From Dermatemys mawii (lineage: Eukaryota > Chordata > Testudines > Dermatemydidae), in contig ML677326.1 of assembly GCA_007922305.1 (NCBI GenBank), positions 57,282,446 through 57,346,445 of the forward strand: 64,000 nt of DNA, read 5' to 3'. The notes below the pieces were generated by a model that was not told where the DNA came from, ran no database searches, and worked only from the letters and a program-made list of their open reading frames with translations. Both the position numbers and the translations under genes were made by a program. This document shows, in pieces, positions 52,701 through 61,700 of this stretch (within the stretch, counting starts at the first letter, position 1; the number at the start of each line of letters is the position of its first letter).

Positions 52701-55700
52701 AAGTTCTAAGCAAGTGCCTTAACCACTGTACCATCCTTCTTCTCCTTTGCCACCTTACCTATCTTGTGCCTTCTTTCCATTTTCCCTGGGACTTATTCTA
52801 AAATTTTTACCCCGAGGACCTTCAAATGGTTGCCATTAAAATAAAAATCAGTGTCAAAGAGATGTCTCCTTTTTCTCTTTCCAAATGAGAAACTCCACCC
52901 CCATCCAACCAAACTAAGTGGGCCCAAATTCCAGGATGGATAAAACTCAGGCCTGCATTTCTGACAGGGTTTCATTAAATAAAAATGTCACTGCTTAAAA
53001 AAGTTAATATCAGAAAAATAGATCTTTGTACCACTGTCAGGTTCCCAAGGAGTACCAATGTTTACTTCCACTAGAAGGTCCTGAGATATCGGACCTTAAC
53101 AATATCATGATTCTGGGTACCAAGAAGCTATTTTAGAGGTTTATTCAATTTTCCTCTAAGGCCTGACAGTTGGACTCATGACTAAGGCACCTGGCTTGAC
53201 AGATGGGAAGGATACAAAAATAGTCCCAATAACAATGTTAACACTGTAAAAGATTCCTACATTGTGTTTTGTAATTGCATATGTAGAATATATGATCATG
53301 ATTTATTTGCAGTAATTTGTAGTCATCTGCATAACTCACATATGGTTTAATCAATGAGACACAATGTAGCAGATTTTAGACTTGGCTTGGATGCATAGGG
53401 CAAAGGACAGAGAAGAATGAAAGTGACTCCCAGGTTTCAGGCTAGAGTGATAAAGAAGATGGTGATGGTTGTTGATAGTAAAATAAAGGGAACTGGACAA
53501 GGCTTGAGAGACAAGCTCAGTAGTTTGGTGATGTTATGCTTAATTTCAGTGAGACATTTAAGAGGAAAGGTCAGAGACATAGGATGAGATGCAGGATTGG
53601 ATGGATGGAGACAACTCAGAAGCGGAGGTAGATTTGTAAATTGTCAGAATAGAAGCAGCAGTTTAAACTATGAGAGCAGATAAAATCAGCTAAATATGTA
53701 ACAAGAAGAGGGAAAATCCAAAGACTGAGCCTTGCAGAATCCCAAAAGACAGTGGATAAAATGGGAGAGACCCAGTGTGAAAAGCCTTTATGCTATTCAC
53801 CATCACGTACTCTGGTTCTGCTCCACAGCTTCAGCACTGATTCTCTATGGATGAGTTATACCAAGAGATGGTCAAATAAAATTGGGGAAAAATATTCACA
53901 AGTTTTTGCAAAAGAAATAATCCATTTTTCCTCAAACATGTTGGAATTAAAAATATTTCAAGCAGCTCTAATTCTTCCCTGTGGCATTTGGGAGTGATCC
54001 TGTGTTGTTTCTGGGAGTCTAGTACAACTAACGCTGAATTTGAACCTAAAGGTTTTACAATACATTATTTTATTACGCACATTTTTATTTAGTTGTGATG
54101 AGCTATTGCAATCCAGGGCCCCACGTGATGGGAAGATCATCTAGAGACAGATTGCACAATACAACTGGGCTGTCTATACAGAACAGCTGTGGGTGTTTTA
54201 TTGCAGTGTAGACATACCCTTTGGTATTTACATCCCTGAAGGCAAAAGAGAGAAGAGATGTCTTAGAAGTAGCCATGGCCAGGAAGGTGGGAGGATGCAG
54301 CAATTCTACCCATCCCCTGGATAGCTTCTGCTGGCATGGCTCCCATGGAGCCTGAGCTGTAATTTCAAGTTGCCATCATCTGACAACCATTGAGGAAGGT
54401 GGTAGTACAACCACTGCAAGCCTCCTCCCCTTAGCCAGGCACAAAGCTTCCCATTGGCATGAAAAGTTGAATATAGCCTTCTCTGTTCTTTTCTGCTGGC
54501 CATATAATAAAGATTGCAGCATTCTTGGAATGTTCCAATCTCACAAGACTGGTCAAGGAACAGCACATCCACAGCTACTTTTCTCCCACCCTCCTTCCTT
54601 TCCCCTCCCCACCATCTTGGCTGTGAGATGGAAAGGCAGGCATGGGGCAATCAAGTCATTTCTCCACTTCCCCTGCATCTCAGATCGTCTCTTCCCTCTC
54701 TAGAAGAGTAGCACCCACATAAATACATTTTATGGATTCACAGTTTGTCTTTCTGTACTGACAGAATCAAAAATCCCTCTGATATGCTTTTTTCAAACCA
54801 GAACAACTGGCATTATTGCAATGACTTTGTGCTATCATGGAAATGAGAAAAAATAAAATGTTGGCATTGCTTCTCTCTAGATGTCTGGACGTGCTGGACG
54901 GCGTGGTCAAGACTTACTGGGAAATGTGTTTTTCTATGACATTCCATTGCCAAAAGTAGACAAGCTTATAAAATCCAATGTACCTCAGCTGAGAGGCCAG
55001 TTCCCTCTGAATATTTCCCTGGCACTGAGACTTATGCTGTTGGCTGCAAAAGCTGATGACAAAAAAGATGCAAAAGCAAAGGTATATTATGTATTGTATG
55101 CTATCAATGCTCAGTTAGATAATGGAATCTCATATATATTTTTAGATCACATATTGAAGAATTTTTATTTAGTTCGATAACAAATTACTAAATATTGTGA
55201 CAGACTCAGACCAGAAGAATATAAGAGAGTGGTCCTGTTGGTATCCAGGAAGTGGACGGGCTTCCCCAGCTTAAGAGAAAGATCCACAGGTTCGGGAAAC
55301 CAAATAATTCTGGGGGACAACTAATGAGATAACAGGAATGGGAGTGAAGTCATAGGGCTAAATAAAGGGAACCTGATGGGGACACTGAGTGAGAACCCTG
55401 TACAGCACCCACTGATCCTCGAAGGCATCAAGAGAGCCAGTGGACGCTGCCCAGAGGAACTCTGTCCTGATACACGAACGGACAGAGGAGAGGAAATAGG
55501 CCCCATGGTCACTGGAAACCCTGTCGGCCAACCTCCTCTCCCTGGTTTTGTAGATGGCCATTTGGCCAAGGCTAGGAGGTGGTCCCGTGACTTTGTGGGG
55601 CCATGGATGGGGAGTGCATGGGTGAGGACGTGAAGGATGTGGAGTGTGAGCATGTATAGATGTTTTCTTGGTGCGGTCTGGAAATGAACTGTCTGCAAGT

Positions 55701-58700
55701 CGTGCAGCTGGTTCATAGTGAAGGGGTGGGAAGGCTGGGTGAATCTACAGGACAGAGACCCTATGAAAAGATCCAGAAGACCCGGGGTGGAGGGTGGGTA
55801 GGGCATGCCTTCTCACTGGACCTAGCTGAGGAAAACCCGAGCAGTGAGTGGTAAAGCAGCCCTCACCTCCTGAAGTATGCATTGGGGAGTACGAGGCCGG
55901 GAGAGCTCCATGCACCGAGCAAGCGTCAGGGGATCCAGATAGTCTCCTCAGTTGTAGTCCAGGAGGTCTCTGACCCTGATGACTTCCCTCAGGACCAACT
56001 GCTGGAGCATCAAGGGGGACTCCACCACCTGCACATGGAGTTGGGGGTTGTGTAGCAGGGGGTCCCCTCGTGACCACCATGGATCTGGTTGCTGACACCA
56101 GTTTCCACGTCCAGAGGAGGTCCTGGTAGAAGACCGGCGGCCCAGAGAGGTCTCGCAGAAGACCTGTTGGATGGAGACAAAGGAGCTGTTGGTCATATCA
56201 GAGCCCTCTGAAGCGGCGCAGGCAGATGTGCGCTGGTATGCTCCTCACCAGACTACCTGCACCGTACAGGTGCCTCTGCAAGGCCTGGAGGTGGAAGACA
56301 TGGATCTGAGTGCACAGACACTTCAGGCCCTGTCCTCCCTCCTTCACAGGCAGGTGGAGGACCCCTGCAGGGACCCAGTGCAGTCCTGGCCAGAAAAACT
56401 CCAGAATCGACTTCCAGAGGTTGGCCAGGAAGTCTGGGCTGGAACCAGGGTGTTGAGCCAATGCCAGAGGATGGACAGGACAAGCTGATTGAGCACCAGT
56501 GCCCTCCCTCAGAGGGAGAGGCACCAGAGTAGTCCTGTCCATCTCCAGAGCCGCTCTACCACCCTGCCCTCTAAACCTTGCCAGTTCTCCAATGGAGATG
56601 GATGTGTGGCAGAAAGGTAAACGTCAAGGTAGAGCAGAAGACCTGTGCTCCACAAGATGACCTGAAGTGTGGGTGTGAGGGAGCTCGCCTGCCACCTGTC
56701 TCCAACCACCAGGCCACCCAGGTCCTGGACTACGAGGATCCCACCAACAGGACCAGCCGCAGCTCAAGGTCTCGCAGCACCCACCTTGTCAGCCTCCAGC
56801 AGAAGGCATCAATCACCAGAGCATACCACTGGCCCAAGAAGGGGCACCCCTGCTATACTTCGATCCAAAGCTGACCAGTTTGGTCAGGGTCCAGTTGAGC
56901 CTGACCAGACACTCCACAGAGGTGTACAGCACCTGGAGATAGCCCACAAACTGATGTCTGAAACCAAACACTCTCGGAGTACCCAGGAGATTTCCGTGGC
57001 CCACCCTGTCAAACACCTTCTCCTGATCAGTGAAAGGGGACTCAGTTGCCTTGGGAGGGAAGTTTATCTTACTGTCTTTATAAATACATCTTCACCTCTT
57101 CTTCCCTTTTCTCTTTGTTACATAGATTGCATCCAGGTGGATGCAAAGTGTTCCCAAAGTGGAATGGGAAATGGACATAGAGAACCTGACGTCCCTAACA
57201 GTATAATCCCTCCTTCTCTCAAAAGATCCCCAGAACATTGTTAATTATAAGCAGGGCATTCCCTAGCAAGTCACTAGTTTAGACATTTTAGAGTGTGATA
57301 AATTAATGTATTTTTCCTCCTAAGGTTTTGTCAGTGTTGAAGCATTCCCTTTTCTCCTACAATCAGCCAAGAATCGTGGAGATATTAAAGCTCTACTTTT
57401 TATTTTCTTTGCAATTTCTTATCAAGGAGGTAAGATTCTACCTTGTCTTTCTGTTAATAAAATACTTTATCTCTACATTTGGTCTTTGGCATTGATACTG
57501 CAAGGAGCTCCACATGAGCTCAGGGACATGCCTATGAACATGCTATGAATGCTGTTATTTTATAGACCAAACCAGTTATCCTGATTATTATTGCTTGTGT
57601 TGTACATGTACCTCAGTTCTTCCATACAAGCCTGAGATTTTTTATCAAAAATGCTGAATCATAATATTTTAAGAAAAAACAAATTGTGCAAAAGAATTAC
57701 ATTTCACATGATTCCGTTTTACTATTCTTTTTTTGAGTGGGGAGCTCTGTATCTCATTTGAGATGTTTATTACATAATACATAATTTGAAGGGCACTGTC
57801 ACATGTTTTATCCTTGGTAGGTTGAGAGCTGAGCCTAACAATCTAGTCAGTAAGTACCATATGCGATACTGCCATTCTTAATAAATGCCTGCCAGTACAG
57901 CTAAAACACTCAGGAACTATTACCTCTGATTTTACTCTTTATCACAGTTTTTAGGGGCAATATCTGGTGGTTACAATGCTCCACTGTAATTACGTTTATG
58001 TTATATCTCACACTATCAGAATGATCCACTGTACTGCAAGGCGTGGAACAGAGGAGAATGGTTTTCTATGTAACTCCCTGAGTCACAGAATTCTCCACAA
58101 TGGTGGCATGAGCAATATTTAATGTTGAACAATATCATGGTTCAAATTACAAAAATGACAGTCATTTAATACAAGGATTAATACAAGGTCCAGTCATAGA
58201 TTACTAAATTGTTTAATTCTTTAGGGCTATTTGGATCAAGAAGGCAACACGATGGGATTTGCTGGACTTGTAAGCCATCTGCATTATCATGAACCTTCCA
58301 ACCTTGTCCTAGTCAGCTTTCTTGTGAAGGGCTTGTTTCACAAATTGTGCCAGCCAATCAGGAAAGGTAAGTTCATGTTCACTACCTTTTTATGTAGTTA
58401 AGAAACTGACACTAAATTAAAAATAATTGTTAAAGAGTAGAAGAAAAGTTACATATATGGGGGGAAAAGAACCCAAATATAGTCCATCTCTTCTGGTTAT
58501 TTCCTCCAATGAACCAATGTCACCTCTGTCTTGGCACAACTGAACTTCAGACAACTGGCCATCATCCAAACCCCTATCACAGCTACACCATAAACAAACA
58601 GAGAAACTTCACTGTTCTGATCTGATGAAAAAGACGAGTTGCAGTTTGGGGTAATTGCATCTATGACCTCTCACATCACAGATATTTAGTCTTTGTCCAT

Positions 58701-61700
58701 TGCCAAAAGGAGATCTCTGATGAAGGGAACCAGAACTATGTTCAAATTTAAAACCAGATTTGAAGAAATAAAGAAAATCTGCAGATTCTTCATAAAGTCA
58801 GAGCTGCCTCAGTACAATTTTCTCAATATGCTTCCCTTAAAATATTAGACATAACATGGCAGCTCCTAGTTCCTCCCAAGTCAGTGTAGTGTAATGGTAT
58901 TTGGACACATTACCTACATTATATCACAAGCAGCAAAAATATGTATGTTTATACATATATTAGAGATTTTTTTCCTAGAATTAAAAAGTTTGCTAAATGA
59001 GTTTTTCCAAACTCTTAAGCTACTGGGTAGTTTAGGCTTTAATCCCAACATCCTTGTTCTGACTGTCTGAGTTTTCCATTTTGAATAGGCTCAAAGACAT
59101 TTTCTAAAGACGTGATGGAACAACTAGTGCTAGTACTGGCAAATCTATTTGGAAGAAGATATATCCCAGCTAGCATTATTAAATCTAAGCAGAAGTTTTA
59201 CCAGTCAAAGGTAAGAAGAAATTTCTTGTTTTATTTTTTAAAAATATTTAGTAAAGAATGGTAAAATAAAACAGAGATAGGCTAAGTGATTGTTGATCAT
59301 TTGAACAACAGATCTACAGGAGAGCTAACCTCTCTTTTGATATTAGAGTATCACATTATGTGACTGTAGGCTGGTAGCCTGACTTCTCAGTTCAGAAAGC
59401 GCTCACACCATGCTGGTTCTAGCCCTCTTTCTCACTTGGTTTTAGCTCTCTTTATTTGTTCACAACAAAACTGTTCAACATAAGTTCCACATATAAACCC
59501 AGTATTTTCCCTTCACTCAAGGTCGTCTTCAGGGGTCTATCTAGTCCTAACATGTTTTAGTCTACCACTCACTTGCAAGCCTGCCCACCGGGGAGGCAAA
59601 GGGGGCAATTGCCCAGGGGTCCAGGTGATTTAAAAGGGCCTGGGAGCCCCGGGCCCCTGTAAATCATCCAGATGGGCTGCAGAGCACCTAGGCATGTGAG
59701 AACACTCTGGGCCCCATGGGCTGGTGTGGGCAGTCCCAGAAGTGATGGATTTGTCACTTCCACACCAGGCCTTGCCCCCACATAGGGATGGCCCTGGCCC
59801 TGAGGCCCAGAATTTCTGTCGGTGGGCCTGCCCACTTGCCTGAGAGTCACGCTGTTCCAAGGCCCACCACAGGCACCAACCTGTGGTCCCTTTAAGGTCC
59901 CTTTGACCTAGGAGCTTCCTACTACAATCTTTCTACTCTGTGCAGCTCTTGTCAATAACTGGCCCCCTTGCTGGCTTTTATAATCAGCTGGTCTATCTCA
60001 GCAGCGAGGTAGATGATTAGTCACAGCTGAGGCTCAGTGTAACTCTCTTTAAGCAGCCAGTCGCTCTCTCCCAATGATGAAAGACATATGCATAACAATT
60101 TTTTTTAAAAAACAATCATCATTAGATGCAAACATAAAGGTTGGATATTTGATTATCTTTAAATGAAAGTTGGAGTCCTCTGCAAGCCCAATTTTGTGAA
60201 CTCAGTTTAAACAGGAAGATTATCTCCCTCTCTTTGACTTGAAGATTACCTCTACAACAGCTAGAAGCCTCTGCCAAACTTTTTCACTGTTTGGACTAGA
60301 AATTGTTTCATGGACTATTTCCCCTCTCTTTCAAATAACATCCCTGTGACAGTTAATTGCTTACATGTCAAAATAATACTGCAAATTTTTCAATATACTT
60401 TTTTTCTGTTTACTTTTAATGCTGTTTATCCTGTGGAAATGAGATAGCTCTCTACAGACCACAAGCTGCTACTCTATGGACCACCGTTTGGGAACCTCTG
60501 TTCTACTGTATTTTAATTGAGTACTGGAAGATGTTGCCTGATCTTTATATTATGTATTAATTATATTGATTACTTAAGAATTCCCAGTTATCGTTTGAGG
60601 GTTGCCAGGTTCATGCCCCATGATCAGACCCAGTATTATTCAAACTACTATATAGTTGAGAATCCTGATGTGCACAGTTGCAACACTCATACTGTAGGAA
60701 CTCTTTTATATTTACAAATATAGTTTATTAATACATTTAGTACAGTCACAAATACTCCCAGCTCAGTAAGGTGGATAGAGATACTACAGAATGCATATCT
60801 GCACACCCATATACTCACACCAGCTCCTGTAGAACAACCTGAAATATCAGCCATCATCTTCCTCGTCACTATCAGCTTCTCCATCACCACCAGTGGCCAT
60901 CATTCTGGCACCTCCCAAGGACTATATTTCTCTCTCCTACTGCCCTTAGGCTGGGATGCCACTTTTATAATATGTTACGCTGATGCCATTATGTTTGATG
61001 CAAATTCAGTAGGGATTTTTCCCCTTTTCCTTATTTGTATTTCCTCACCTTACTAATGTTGGAAAAAACTACTTTTTCCTGTATATCATTTATCTCAACT
61101 TATTATCTTATACATCCATTCATTACCATGGCCCTTTTGTGGTTATGCATAACATTTGTTATTTCTTTCCTAACCTGTTCTTTTGAAGTTCCCAGTTGTA
61201 GTGTACCTGCTAAGTTTAAAAGGGTATGCACTTAGGGAAGCCCCTGTGCCAACCTGCTTTAACACACCCTCGTTAAAGATTGCAGCCACACATGGACCTT
61301 ATACTTTAACTCTTCACCATCTATCTAGATGAAAAGTCCCAAACATATGTATGCTAACTTTGCCTTAGCTCAACCTACAGGAGGTGACCTGCAGGTCCCT
61401 TGTGTTACAGCCAAAATATACTTTAATGGCTGGCCTACACTAGGGGGAGGGGTCGACTGAAGGTGAATAATGTAGCTGAAGTCGGCGCATCTTCGGCGAC
61501 TTACCTGCCATCCTCATGGTGGCAGCGGTTGGCAGCGGGCTCCCCCGTTGACTCCAGCTTGTGCCTCTCATCGAGCTGGAGTTCCAGAGTCGACGGGAGC
61601 ACTGTGGGCAATCGATTTATCACATCTTGATGAGATGTGATAAATCAATCGCCAAAAGATCGATCACTACCCGCCGATCCAGTGGGTAGTGAAGACATAC

